64,000 bases of DNA from Stenotrophomonas maltophilia (lineage in GTDB: Bacteria; Pseudomonadota; Gammaproteobacteria; Xanthomonadales; Xanthomonadaceae): contig NZ_CP029773.1 of assembly GCF_003205835.1 (NCBI RefSeq), positions 2,202,501 to 2,266,500 on the forward strand. Reading direction: 5' to 3'. The position numbers were made by a program, and so were the translations under genes. How positions within the stretch are numbered: position 1 is the stretch's first letter; each line of letters begins with the position of its first letter. Shown here one piece after another: positions 1 through 9,688 of the stretch. Under the pieces are notes generated by a model, which was not told the origin of the DNA, did not search any database, and saw only the letters and a list, made by a program, of their open reading frames with translations.

Positions 1-23
1 GGTAGGTGCCAACCGTCCCGTCT

Positions 24-49
24 GGTGGGTGCCAACCTTGGTTGGCACG
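24..49. repeat. SMAG/REP-type palindrome
   Basis: A GTGGGTGCCAAC/GTTGGCAC hairpin just after the fliK stop. The same core (GTAGGTG...CACG) recurs near 53.8 kb and 61.4 kb. A half copy begins at base 1. Family membership is inferred from the GTAG/GTGG head and the short palindrome. Confidence 0.75.
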
Positions 50-53
50 TCTG

Positions 54-1193
54 TCAGGCGTACGCGTCCAGCAGCCCGCGCTGGCGGATCAACTGCGTGG
101 ACGACACGCTGGTGTCACCCGGCGACGGTTCTCCGTCACCCGCGATGCCGCCACGACCAGCCTGGCCCGACGCATTGCCGTCACCACCGGGACCCTGGTG
201 GCCAACATCGGCGTGGGCCAGCTGGAAACCCTGTTCGCCCAGCAGTTCACGCAGGCGTGGCAGGCTGCTTTCCAATGCCTGGCGCACCTCCACGTGCGGA
301 CTGCTGAAGCTGGCGTGCACCTTGTCGCCGTTCAACTGCAGGCGAACATCCACCGGGCCCATGTCATCCGGACTCAGCCGGATGTGGGCGTGGCCGATCT
401 TCTGGTCGGCCAGCCAGCCCAGGCGCGCACCGATGGCCTGGTCGAAACCATCGTCACCGAGCACCGGCTTCGGCGTCGGCTCGCCATTGAAGATGGCATT
501 GCCGGTAGCCAGTGCGGCCTTCAGATCCTGCACGGCCGCGTTGCCCGGCGCATGCAACAGCGGCGCCGTGGCGCGGTCGCCGATGAGGGATGCGTCGCTG
601 CCTTCGCCACGCTCGCTGCGCTTGCCGGGCAGCACCATCTCAGGCAACGGCAGCGTGGCCGCCTGGTCAGTGGCGCTGCTGGCGGTGGACGATGTGGCAG
701 CCGCCGCGGTGGACGGCAGGGCCGCTGCGACCGGCGCTGCAGCGGGCGCGGGCAGGGCGTTGCCGCCTGCGTCGCTGGCCGTCACTGCCGCGGCTGGCAG
801 AGCGCTGGCAGGATCGGCAGGCGCCGGTATCGCCAGCACCAGCCCGGCCAGGCCGAGCGGTGGCCAAGGGGCTTCCTCGCTCGCGGCCGGGGTGTCCTTT
901 TCGGCAACCGGCTTGGCCGGTGCTGCGGGCACCGCGGCGGCGGGCTCGTCGGGGGCGGCAGCGCTGTCCGGCCTTCGATCGGCGCCGGCCTGGCCGTTGC
1001 TGTCGGACGCTGGACTCTGCGTGGACGGCGTCGGCGTGCTCGACGGCTTGGCAGGCGCATCGGCGCCCGTGGCGCCCCCCTGCAGCAGCTGGCTGAACTC
1101 TTTGCTGCCGTCACCGCGTGGCGCGCGCGTTGCGCTGCTGCCGGAATTCTGTGGCTGCGCGTTGGCACTGCCGGCCAATGGGGTGGGCATCAC
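54..1193 (-). CDS. fliK: Flagellar hook-length control protein FliK
   Basis: 379 aa. FliK is a secreted molecular ruler: it measures the hook and switches the export gate (FlhB) from rod/hook to filament substrates. The first 250 residues are low-complexity and rich in Ala, Pro and Ser, as expected for the ruler part. The C-terminal third holds the conserved Flg_hook domain (HIRLSPDDMGPVDVRL, then VRQALESSLPRLRELL). It is the last gene of the fliEFGHIJK run, and its ATG overlaps the fliJ stop by 4 bases. The middle is poorly conserved, so the call rests on the C-terminal domain and gene order. Confidence 0.95.
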   Translation of the reverse strand: MMPTPLAGSANAQPQNSGSSATRAPRGDGSKEFSQLLQGGATGADAPAKPSSTPTPSTQSPASDSNGQAGADRRPDSAAAPDEPAAAVPAAPAKPVAEKDTPAASEEAPWPPLGLAGLVLAIPAPADPASALPAAAVTASDAGGNALPAPAAAPVAAALPSTAAAATSSTASSATDQAATLPLPEMVLPGKRSERGEGSDASLIGDRATAPLLHAPGNAAVQDLKAALATGNAIFNGEPTPKPVLGDDGFDQAIGARLGWLADQKIGHAHIRLSPDDMGPVDVRLQLNGDKVHASFSSPHVEVRQALESSLPRLRELLGEQGFQLAHADVGHQGPGGDGNASGQAGRGGIAGDGEPSPGDTSVSSTQLIRQRGLLDAYA

Positions 1194-1657
1194 GAGCGGC
1201 CTCCCTGCTCGGTGCCGTCCTGGTCTTCGGCCTGCACCAGTCGTGCGCGACGCGCGCCAATGTCATCCATCTCGCGCTGGTCACGGCGGTCGGTCACCAC
1301 CTTTTCCTGTGCACGGTAGCTGGCAGCCAGCTGTTCCAGCACGGCCTTGTCACGGCTGGCCAGGATCAGCCGCGCGCGCTCGGCTTCCACTTTTTCGCGG
1401 TTGCCATCCACGGTGCGCTGCTGCTGCTCCACCGCGCTGTCGAGGCGATCGAGGAAGGCACGCCGGTTCAGCAGCTGCGCCGGACTGGTCGCCGCCATCT
1501 GGGCGTTGGCGTACTCCTCGGCGTAGCGGCGCAGTTCGTCCAGTCGCGATAGATGGGTGTCGAGCACGCGCTGGCGTTCGGCAAGGTCGCGGGCAACCGC
1601 GTCCTCGTGTTCCTGGGCCCGCTTGAGCAGGGGATCGATGCGCTTGGACTGGTTCAT
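1190..1657 (-). CDS. fliJ: Flagellar export chaperone/stator FliJ
   Basis: 155 aa, highly charged and almost entirely predicted coiled coil (heptads across RLDELRRYAEEYANAQ and ERQRVLDTHLSRL). FliJ is the central stalk of the export ATPase. It sits in the FliI hexamer and links it to FlhA, and it escorts hook-filament junction and cap chaperones. The gene starts 3 bases after the fliI stop and overlaps fliK by 4 bases, so it is translationally coupled. Length and position are typical; primary sequence alone is weakly diagnostic for this family. Confidence 0.93.
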   Translation of the reverse strand: MNQSKRIDPLLKRAQEHEDAVARDLAERQRVLDTHLSRLDELRRYAEEYANAQMAATSPAQLLNRRAFLDRLDSAVEQQQRTVDGNREKVEAERARLILASRDKAVLEQLAASYRAQEKVVTDRRDQREMDDIGARRARLVQAEDQDGTEQGGRS

Positions 1658-1660
1658 GGC

Positions 1661-3046
1661 TTAACTCTCTTGTTCCACCAGGCGCTGCAGTGCCGCCTGG
1701 CTGTGCGGGAGATCTGCGGCCTTGGCAACGTCCTGGCCGAGGAACTCCATGATTTCCGGCCAGCGCTCCAGGGCTTCGTCGGTGGCCGCGTCGTTGCCGC
1801 GCTGGTAGGCGCCGATGGCGATCAGGTCGCGGTTGGCCGAGTAGGCCGAGACCAGCCGCTTCAGCTTGCGGATGCGCAGGCGCCACGGTTCGTCGGCGAT
1901 TTCCGTGACCACGCGGCTGACCGACGATTCAACGTCGATGGCCGGGTACAGGCCACTGTCGGCCACGCGCCGCGACAGCAGGATGTGGCCGTCGAGGATC
2001 GCGCGCGCCGCATCGGCAATCGGATCCTGCGGATCGTCGCCTTCGGTCAGCACGGTGTAGAACGCGGTGATCGAGCCGCGGCCCTTGGCACCATTGCCGG
2101 CGCGTTCGACCAGTGCCGGCAGCTTGGCGAACACCGACGGCGGGTAGCCGCGGGTGGTGGGCGGTTCGCCCACCGACAGGCCGATCTCGCGCTGCGCCTG
2201 GGCGAAGCGGGTCAGTGAGTCCATCAGCAGCAGCACGTTCAGGCCCTGGTCGCGGAACCACTCGGCGATGGCGGTGGCACGGTAGGCGCCGTGCAGGCGC
2301 GCCAGCGGCGGACGGTCGGCGGGGCTGGCGACCACCACGGCGCGGCGCAGGCCTTCTTCGCCCAGCGTGGTCTCGACGAAATCGCGCACTTCGCGGCCAC
2401 GTTCACCGATCAGGCCGACCACGATCACGTCGGCAGCGGTGTAGCGGGTCATCATGCCCAGCAGCGTCGACTTGCCGACGCCGGAACCGGCGAACAGGCC
2501 GACGCGCTGGCCGCGGCCGATCGGCAGCAGCGCGTTGATCGCGCGCACGCCCACGTCCAGCGGCTGGGTAATGGGTTCGCGCGCAAGCGGATTGATTGAC
2601 ACGCCGGCCATGCCGACGTGGCCTTCGGCGCGGATCGGGCCCTTGCCGTCCAGCGGCACGCCGTCGCTGTCGATGACGCGGCCAAGCAGGCCTTCGCCCA
2701 CTTCCACGCCACCGCGGCGCGCCGATGGCACCACCCGTGCATTGGGCAACAGGCCATGCAGCTCTGCGCTGGGCATCAGGTAGGTGCGCTCGCCGGCGAA
2801 GCCGACCACTTCGGCATCGACCCAGCCACCATCAACCACTTCCACCTTGCAGCTGGCGCCCAGCGGCGCCTCGCAGCCGACGGCTTCCAGGGTCAGGCCG
2901 ACCGCGCGGCGCAGTACGCCTTCGCGGATCAGGCCGCGGCCATGGGCGGTATCCACACGCAGGCCATCGAGGCGACGGGCCAGGCGCAGGTTGCGGGCCA
3001 TGGCCCAGTCGGCCGGTGGCGGCGTCGGCTGTGGATCGGGGGTCAT
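1661..3046 (-). CDS. fliI: Flagellum-specific export ATPase FliI
   Basis: 461 aa, the usual length. It is homologous to the F1-ATPase beta subunit and energises export of flagellar substrates from the cytoplasm. The P-loop AGSGVGKS lies near residues 186-193, followed by the conserved LIGERGREVRDF segment and the acidic Walker B strand LLLMDSLTRFAQAQ. The C-terminus carries the helical substrate/chaperone-binding part. It overlaps fliH by 4 bases upstream. No catalytic residue appears to be missing. Confidence 0.98.
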   Translation of the reverse strand: MTPDPQPTPPPADWAMARNLRLARRLDGLRVDTAHGRGLIREGVLRRAVGLTLEAVGCEAPLGASCKVEVVDGGWVDAEVVGFAGERTYLMPSAELHGLLPNARVVPSARRGGVEVGEGLLGRVIDSDGVPLDGKGPIRAEGHVGMAGVSINPLAREPITQPLDVGVRAINALLPIGRGQRVGLFAGSGVGKSTLLGMMTRYTAADVIVVGLIGERGREVRDFVETTLGEEGLRRAVVVASPADRPPLARLHGAYRATAIAEWFRDQGLNVLLLMDSLTRFAQAQREIGLSVGEPPTTRGYPPSVFAKLPALVERAGNGAKGRGSITAFYTVLTEGDDPQDPIADAARAILDGHILLSRRVADSGLYPAIDVESSVSRVVTEIADEPWRLRIRKLKRLVSAYSANRDLIAIGAYQRGNDAATDEALERWPEIMEFLGQDVAKAADLPHSQAALQRLVEQES

Positions 3047-3684
3047 GCATTGGCTCCGGTCTGGCGGATCACCGCGTCCAGCGCGCCGCGCAGGCGGGCT
3101 TCCAGGGTGCCGTCGATGCGCACCGCTTCGGCGTGCACGCGAAGATCGCCACGGCTCAGGCTGGTATCGGGCACCAGGCGCTGTTGCGGCGGCAGGCTCA
3201 GCAACGGGGCGAGGGCGGCGATGTCATCCGGGTGCAGCCGCACTTCCACTTCCCGGGTGCTGCCACCCACCGCGTCAATCGCCTCACCGACCAGCTGTGC
3301 CAGCAGTGCCGGGTCAGCTTCATAGGCGCGACCGACCAGCGCACCGGCGATGCGCACCGCCAGCTCACCCAGTGCGCCGACCACTTCGTTCTCCAGCCGC
3401 ACCAGCGGTCGGCTGAAGTTGTCGAGGATGCCTTCGATCTGCGCAGCGAGGCGACGCACTTCGGCCTGGCCCTGGCCATAGCCTTCGGCATGGCCGTGCT
3501 GGAAGCCTTCCTTCTCGGCGCTGTCCTGGATCGCCTGGATCTCCTCCAGGGTCGGTAGTTGCAGCGGCGGTTCGGGTTCGTGTTCCGGGTCCGGCTCGGT
3601 GAGCTCGAACGCATCCTCCTGCTCCAGCGCCGGTTCGGGCTGGGCCAGCAGGTCCGGGGCAAGCCAGCGCACGACGTTGCTCAC
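3043..3684 (-). CDS. fliH: Flagellar export ATPase regulator FliH
   Basis: 213 aa. FliH dimerises, binds and inhibits FliI, and anchors the ATPase ring to the C-ring through its N-terminus. The N-terminal 50 residues are acidic and Pro-rich. A Gly-containing helix (EGFQHGHAEGYGQGQAE) shows the GxxxG-like spacing typical of FliH, and the C-terminal part resembles V/F-type stator subunits. The start overlaps the fliG stop (ATGA). Family and position agree. Confidence 0.95.
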   Translation of the reverse strand: MSNVVRWLAPDLLAQPEPALEQEDAFELTEPDPEHEPEPPLQLPTLEEIQAIQDSAEKEGFQHGHAEGYGQGQAEVRRLAAQIEGILDNFSRPLVRLENEVVGALGELAVRIAGALVGRAYEADPALLAQLVGEAIDAVGGSTREVEVRLHPDDIAALAPLLSLPPQQRLVPDTSLSRGDLRVHAEAVRIDGTLEARLRGALDAVIRQTGANA

Positions 3685-4682
3685 AGCATGGCCTCCGCGC
3701 TGCCACCAATGGTGACGGTGCCTTCATCGGCCATGCGCTTGACGATGGCCAGGATCTCGCGCTGCGCGCCTTCCACGTCGGACAAGCGCACCGGGCCGCG
3801 GGCTTCCATGTCTTCCAGCAGGATTTCCGCCGCGCGCTGCGACATGTTGCGGGTGATCTTGTCGCGCACCTTGATGTCGGCGCCGCGCAGGGCCAGGCCC
3901 AGGCGCTCGCCGCTCACTTCGCGCAGCACCAGCTGCATTTCGCGGTCGTCGAGGTCGACCAGGTCGTCGAACACGAACATCAGGTCCTGGATGCGGTTGC
4001 TCAACGGCGCATCGATGCGCGCGATTTCACCCAGGATCGCCTGGTCCTGGCCGCTGTCCATGAAGTTCAGGATGTTGGCCGCGCACTGCACGCCGCCAAT
4101 GTTGGACGACTTCAGGTTCTGGTTGCCGGCGAACTGGCGCTCCATGATCTCGTTGAGTTCATTCAGCGCATTCGGCGGAATGCCGTCGAGGGTGGCGATG
4201 CGCAGCAGCACGTCCACGCGGGTGCGGTCCGGCAGCAGTTTCAGCGCGTCGGCGGCCTGGTCGGTTTCCAGGTGCGCCATCACGATGGCGATGATCTGCG
4301 GGTGCTCGTTGCGCACCAGATCGGCCACCGCACGCGGGTCCATCCACTTCAGTGCGTCCAGGCCGGTGGTGTTGCGGCCGAGCAGGATGCGGTCGATCAG
4401 GTTGCCGGCCTTCTCGCTGCCCAGCGCCTGCACCAGCATGTTGCGGATGTAGTCGTCGGAGCCCACGCCCAGCGAGGTCTTCGAGCCCAGTTCCTGGCCG
4501 AACTGGTCCATCACCCGTTCCACCTGTTCGCGGGTGATGTCGGTCATGGTAGCCATTGCGATGCCGATCTTCTGCACTTCCTTGGGTTCCATGTGGCGCA
4601 GCACTTCGGCTGCGTCCAGCTCACCCAGGGACAGCAGCAGCACGGCCGCGCGCTGCACACCGGTCAGTGGCGCCTCAGTCAT
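3681..4682 (-). CDS. fliG: Flagellar motor switch protein FliG
   Basis: 333 aa, full length. FliG is the C-ring protein that contacts the MotA stator and converts ion flow into torque; CheY-P acts on it through FliM. Visible landmarks are the N-terminal FliF-binding part (GVQRAAVLLLSLGE), the EHPQIIAIVMAHL middle-domain motif and the charged C-terminal torque helix (DDREMQLVLREVSGERLGLALRG). It overlaps fliF by 8 bases, which helps match the levels of these two contacting ring proteins. Confidence 0.98.
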   Translation of the reverse strand: MTEAPLTGVQRAAVLLLSLGELDAAEVLRHMEPKEVQKIGIAMATMTDITREQVERVMDQFGQELGSKTSLGVGSDDYIRNMLVQALGSEKAGNLIDRILLGRNTTGLDALKWMDPRAVADLVRNEHPQIIAIVMAHLETDQAADALKLLPDRTRVDVLLRIATLDGIPPNALNELNEIMERQFAGNQNLKSSNIGGVQCAANILNFMDSGQDQAILGEIARIDAPLSNRIQDLMFVFDDLVDLDDREMQLVLREVSGERLGLALRGADIKVRDKITRNMSQRAAEILLEDMEARGPVRLSDVEGAQREILAIVKRMADEGTVTIGGSAEAML

Positions 4683-6321
4683 TGGCCACCCAACCCTTGA
4701 CCACCTGGGCCACGCGCTTGGAGTCGGTCTTCACGGCTTCACGCGCCATCCGCAGTCGTTCCTCATATGAATCCACCGGCAGGGCCAGCGCATCCGGCCC
4801 GCCCAGGCTGGCCCGGTCGGCGCCGAGCGCCGGCAGTGGCATGCCATCGTCATCGACCAGCTGCACGTCCGCGGTATGCGGTTCCAGTGCCTGCGGGTCG
4901 TCCTTCTTGTTCTGGCCAGTGATCGCACGCAGCGCCGGGCGCAGCACGCCGAACAGCAGCGCCAGCACCACCACCGCGCCAAGCAGCATGCGGCCGGCAT
5001 CGTGCACCCACGGCAGTTCCCACCAGGCCGGGCCTTCTTCGGGCGTGATCTCGCGCACGAACGGGGCGTTCATCACCGACACGGTGTCGCCACGCTCGGC
5101 ATTGAAGCCGACGGCCTGCTTGACCAGCGCTTCGACGCGGGTCAGTTCGGCGGCCGACAGCGGCTGCGGGCTCATCTTGCCGTTGGCGCCGGCGCGCGGC
5201 ACGTTGTCCACCAGCACCGCCACCGAGACGCGCTTGATGCGGCCGGCCGGCTGGCGGGTGTGCTGTAGGGTGCGGTCCAGCTCGTAGTTGCGGGTCGCGT
5301 TCTTGCTGCTTTCGGTCGGGGCCTGCGCAGTAGCCGGCGCGGCCTGCTGGCCCGGCGGGCTGTTGCTGGTCGCGCCCGGCACGCCCTGCGGGCCCGGCGT
5401 GCTGGTGGTGTTCTCGCTCATCTGCTCGCTGCGCAGCTTCTGCGGTTCACCGTTGTAGAGCTCACGGGCTTCCTCGGTCACCGAGAAATCCATGTCCACG
5501 CTCACTTCCGGATTGACGCGGCCGGGGCCGGTCATCGGTTCCAGCAGCTCGCGGATGCGCTGGTTGAACGAGGTTTCCTGGCGGCGCACCTGCTCGAACT
5601 GGGCCGCGTTGACCGCCGCCTCGCTGTTCGGGTCGGTGATGCTGAGCATGCGCCCGCTCTGGTCGACCACGGTCACGCGTTCCGGAGCGAGGTCCGGAAT
5701 GCTGGCCGCGACCATGTGCACGATGGCGTCCACCTGGCTGCGTTCCAGCTGCTGGCCGCCACGCAGTTCTAGGGTGACCGAGGCGCTGGCCACGTCACGC
5801 TGCCGGGTGAAGGCGCTGGGCTTGGGAATGGCCAGGTGCACGCGCGAATCGCGCACCGGGCGCAGCGTGTTGATGGTGCGCGACAGCTCGGTTTCCAACG
5901 CATGCTGGTAGCGCGCGCTTTCCACGAACTGGCTGACGCCGAAGCCCGGGTCGCGCTCCATCAGCTCGAAGCCGAGCTTGCCGCTGTCGGTCAGGCCGGA
6001 GCCGGCCAGCTTCAGGCGGGCGTCGTGCAGGTTCTTTTCCGGCACGGTGATGCCACCGGTGGCCGGGTCGAGCGCGAACGGGATCTGCGCGGCGCGCAGC
6101 AGGTCGGTCGCTTCAGCGGTCGCCTTCTGGTCCAGGCCGGTATACAGCGGGACCATGCCGGGCTTCTGCGACCAGAAGAACACGGACAGGCCTGCCGCCA
6201 CCGCCACCGCGATCATCGCCATCAGGCCCAGCCGACGGGTGATCTGCAGACTCTGCAGGCGGTCGAACCATTGCCCGGCCTTCTCGGCGTTCAGGCTGTC
6301 CTTGGAGAGCGTCAGTGCCAT
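4675..6321 (-). CDS. fliF: Flagellar MS-ring protein FliF
   Basis: 548 aa. FliF forms the inner-membrane MS ring, the first structure in basal-body assembly and the housing of the export gate. Transmembrane helix 1 is near residues 32-50 (LMAMIAVAVAAGLSVFFW) and helix 2 near 440-462 (MLLGAVVVLALLFGVL). Between them is the periplasmic YscJ/FliF domain (VPLYTGLDQKATAEATDLL). The cytoplasmic tail binds FliG. It begins 13 bases after fliE. A Pro/Ala/Gln-rich insertion near residues 300-340 is the usual variable loop. Confidence 0.98.
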   Translation of the reverse strand: MALTLSKDSLNAEKAGQWFDRLQSLQITRRLGLMAMIAVAVAAGLSVFFWSQKPGMVPLYTGLDQKATAEATDLLRAAQIPFALDPATGGITVPEKNLHDARLKLAGSGLTDSGKLGFELMERDPGFGVSQFVESARYQHALETELSRTINTLRPVRDSRVHLAIPKPSAFTRQRDVASASVTLELRGGQQLERSQVDAIVHMVAASIPDLAPERVTVVDQSGRMLSITDPNSEAAVNAAQFEQVRRQETSFNQRIRELLEPMTGPGRVNPEVSVDMDFSVTEEARELYNGEPQKLRSEQMSENTTSTPGPQGVPGATSNSPPGQQAAPATAQAPTESSKNATRNYELDRTLQHTRQPAGRIKRVSVAVLVDNVPRAGANGKMSPQPLSAAELTRVEALVKQAVGFNAERGDTVSVMNAPFVREITPEEGPAWWELPWVHDAGRMLLGAVVVLALLFGVLRPALRAITGQNKKDDPQALEPHTADVQLVDDDGMPLPALGADRASLGGPDALALPVDSYEERLRMAREAVKTDSKRVAQVVKGWVAND

Positions 6322-6334
6322 GCGTCAACGTTCC

Positions 6335-6706
6335 TTACAGCGGCATGTTCATCACGTCCTGGTAAGCCTGGACGAGACGGTTGCGGACTTCCACGGTGGC
6401 GCGGAAGGCGATCTGGGACTGCTGCGAGGCGACCATCACCTTGGCCAGGTCGGCGCTGGGGTCGCCCATTTCGAAGGCCTTGGCGAGGGCGCCGGATTTC
6501 TGTTGCGCGTCGTTGACGCCGGCAATCGCACCACGCAGGGTTTCGGTGAAGCTGGCCGGCTGGGCCTGCGGTGCGTCCAGCACCGTGCCCGGCAGGGCAT
6601 TGCTGAGCGGCGTTTCGCCCAGCGGGTTGAGCGCCGGCTGTCCCATCTGGGTCTGATAGGAGCGGATCTGCGAAAGGATCGAAGTGACGGAGTGGGACAT
6701 CTGCAA
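6335..6706 (-). CDS. fliE: Flagellar hook-basal body protein FliE
   Basis: 123 aa. FliE joins the MS ring to the proximal rod and is the first rod-type export substrate. The C-terminal half matches the family (KVMVASQQSQIAFRATVEVRN and RLVQAYQDVMNMPL). It is the first gene of the fliEFGHIJK operon, and a sigma-54 promoter lies 42-57 bases upstream of its ATG, so RpoN with FleQ is the likely regulator. Confidence 0.96.
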   Translation of the reverse strand: MQMSHSVTSILSQIRSYQTQMGQPALNPLGETPLSNALPGTVLDAPQAQPASFTETLRGAIAGVNDAQQKSGALAKAFEMGDPSADLAKVMVASQQSQIAFRATVEVRNRLVQAYQDVMNMPL

Positions 6707-6747
6707 CGGTTCCAGAAACAGGGGATGGGGTTGTCTGCTGGAGCAGG

Positions 6748-6763
6748 TGCAAGTGCCGTGCCG
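6748..6763 (-). promoter_or_regulatory. Sigma-54 promoter of fliEFGHIJK
   Basis: Minus-strand CGGCACGGCACTTGCA. The GG and GC are separated by exactly 10 bases, with one mismatch (C for T) to the TGGCACG-N4-TTGCA consensus. It lies shortly upstream of fliE and faces it. Confidence 0.85.
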
Positions 6764-6831
6764 AAACCGGTTTTCGATTCAGTGAAGTGAGGAGGTTGGG
6801 TGTGCGTGCGGGGTTGCACCCCGCTCCCCGC

Positions 6832-6854
6832 GGTAGCGCCGGCCGCTGGCCGGC
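6832..6854. repeat. SMAG/REP-type palindrome
   Basis: A GTAG head followed by a GCCGGCCGCTGGCCGGC palindrome. The same core occurs as inverted pairs at 30.3 kb and 34.2 kb and singly at 61.4 kb. Confidence 0.75.
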
Positions 6855-6917
6855 AACCTCAGCAGCAACGGCCGAAGCCGAAGCAACGGCAGAAGCTGGC
6901 TATCCGTGGGGTGGCGC

Positions 6918-7010
6918 GGTGGATCCGGTTGCGGGGGACGCCGTAAACCCGTCCCTGGGGGCTTGGCCGCGGCATCCATGCCGCGGACACCCCCGCAACC
7001 GGACCCACCC
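6918..7010. repeat. Long inverted repeat with central palindrome
   Basis: The outer arms GGTGGATCCGGTTGCGGGGG and ACCCCCGCAACCGGACCCACC pair over about 20 of 22 positions. The loop contains a perfect CCGCGGCAT/ATGCCGCGG hairpin at 6968-6987. The whole could fold as a two-tier stem. I see no coding potential in it. Confidence 0.6.
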
Positions 7011-7060
7011 CGCCTTCGACAGTTTCCCGCGATCTGTCGGAATTGCATGGGCTGCTCTTG

Positions 7061-7085
7061 GTGGGTGTCGACCTTGGTCGACACG
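7061..7085. repeat. SMAG/REP-type palindrome
   Basis: A GTGGGTGTCGACC-TT-GGTCGACACG hairpin. A near-identical copy with a GTAGG head is at 41091-41115. Confidence 0.75.
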
Positions 7086-7092
7086 GCTCTTC

Positions 7093-7133
7093 TGGGGTCG
7101 GATCCCGTTGCTGCGCAACGGGCTCTGACCCCA
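7093..7133. repeat. GGGGTC-type palindrome, copy 1
   Basis: TGGGGTC at one end and GACCCCA at the other, with GATCCCGTTG and CAACGGGCTC inner arms. Together they form an almost perfect 41-bp inverted repeat. Related copies are at 7687, 11371, 43723 and 43780. Confidence 0.7.
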
Positions 7134-7192
7134 TGGTCATGTGTGGACGAGGTGTCGGCGAGGCGCCATTTAACCGGCGTCGGTTTTCTGGC

Positions 7193-7609
7193 CTATGGCT
7201 GCAGGGTCCAGCGGCCGGAATTCTGGCGCTGGCGCGGTGCGATGGGGCCGTCGTGCTGGGTGTAGATGAAGCGGCCCTGGCGGTCGCTCAGGCAGGTCAG
7301 CAGCAGGGTGTAGCGGGCAGGGCCTGCCGGGTGGGCTTCGGTCATCTGGATCTCGGCGATGTGCGGGGCCAAGCGCTGGTAGCGGTAGCTGCCGCCGATG
7401 CGCAGATCGGTGCCGAGAACGTCCAGCACGTACTGGTTGCCGGCGAAGCTGAGCTGCACCATGCGTCCGGCATTCGGATTATCTGGCTGGTACAGCGGAT
7501 CGCTGAGGTTGGTGAACTGGCGCTGGTCCAGCGTGGTGGGCAGGGTGCAGTCGGCGGCGGTGGCCAGGGCCGGGAAGAGCAGGGCGGCGAGCAGGGTGAG
7601 GCGATGCAT
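7193..7609 (-). CDS. Small exported protein of unknown function
   Basis: 138 aa from the ATG at 7609, chosen because AAGGAG lies 8 bases upstream and a clear signal peptide follows (MHRLTLLAALLFPALATAA, cleavage near residue 19). The mature part has two Cys (ADC..., LLTCLS), which could form a disulfide, and a beta-rich pattern. I do not recognise a family. It stands alone between the fliE and fleQ operons, flanked by palindromes. No sigma-54 or sigma-28 site was found in front of it, so a flagellar role is not supported by the sequence. Confidence 0.7.
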   Translation of the reverse strand: MHRLTLLAALLFPALATAADCTLPTTLDQRQFTNLSDPLYQPDNPNAGRMVQLSFAGNQYVLDVLGTDLRIGGSYRYQRLAPHIAEIQMTEAHPAGPARYTLLLTCLSDRQGRFIYTQHDGPIAPRQRQNSGRWTLQP

Positions 7610-7686
7610 GGTCGGAGCTCCTTGGGATGTCCTTGCCATGCTCCGCACTGCGGCGGTGATGTCTTTAGGAAAACGTGCAAATGCAA

Positions 7687-7727
7687 TGGGGTCAGATTCC
7701 TTTCCGCAGGAAAGGGATCTGACCCCA
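7687..7727. repeat. GGGGTC-type palindrome, copy 2
   Basis: TGGGGTCAGATTCCTTTCC pairs with GGAAAGGGATCTGACCCCA around a short loop. It lies upstream of the small exported-protein gene and downstream of fleQ. Confidence 0.75.
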
Positions 7728-7742
7728 GGTACTGGAAGCACC

Positions 7743-7766
7743 AACGCCCGGGCAAGCCCAGGCGTT
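7743..7766 (-). terminator. Hairpin after fleQ, probable terminator
   Basis: On the minus strand AACGCCTGGGC and GCCCGGGCGTT pair with one mismatch around a 2-base loop, 29 bases past the fleQ stop. There is no long U tract, so its strength is uncertain. Confidence 0.5.
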
Positions 7767-7794
7767 CGTGCCCCCTTCATGCTGGTCGCGAGCT

Positions 7795-9296
<1,502 letters not shown>

Positions 9297-9300
<4 letters not shown>

Positions 9301-9674
9301 GATCGATCCTCCCTGAGGCCTTCCAGGATCGGCATGACTTCCTGGATGTAGGACAGCTTGCTGACAAAATTGTCGGCGCCGGCACGCAGCGCGTGTTCGC
9401 GGTGTTCGGCGTCGTCGAAGTGGCTGGCGATCACGATGTACGGTGCATCGTCCTGCGACTTGATCAGGCGGGTGGCCTGCAGGCCGCCCATTTCCGGCAT
9501 GGCCAGGTCCATCAGCACCACCTGCGGGCGCAGCGTTTCCGAGCGTTCGATCGCTTCCAGGCCGTTGCCGGCGCTGCCGACGATCTGCAGCCAGTCGATC
9601 TTGCGGAAATGGCGCATCGCCGCGTTGATGAAGCCCTCGTGGTCATCGACCAGCAGGACCGTGAGCTTGTTCAT
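9297..9674 (-). CDS. vemR: Single-domain response regulator VemR
   Basis: 125 aa CheY-like receiver without an output domain. The start is the second ATG (9674), because AAGGA sits 8 bases before it and overlaps the upstream ATG. The acidic pocket is DD at 10-11, the phospho-acceptor is D56 (VLMDLAMPEMGG), and the conserved Lys is in the VSKLS strand. Xanthomonas VemR, with the same position between rpoN2 and fleQ and the same D56, is known to act through RpoN2/FleQ on motility, exopolysaccharide and virulence. The ortholog assignment is from memory of that locus, the domain from the sequence. Confidence 0.88.
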
Positions 9675-9688
9675 GTCCAACATCCTTT

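Larger units (their letters stand above)
6764..7192. other. Gene-free interval with repeats and a long inverted repeat
   Basis: No credible gene was seen in these 429 bases. The stretch holds a SMAG palindrome (6832-6854), a long imperfect inverted repeat (6918-7010), a second SMAG-like hairpin (7061-7085) and a 41-bp GGGGTC palindrome (7093-7133). It separates the fliE promoter from the 3' end of the exported-protein gene. Confidence 0.7.
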
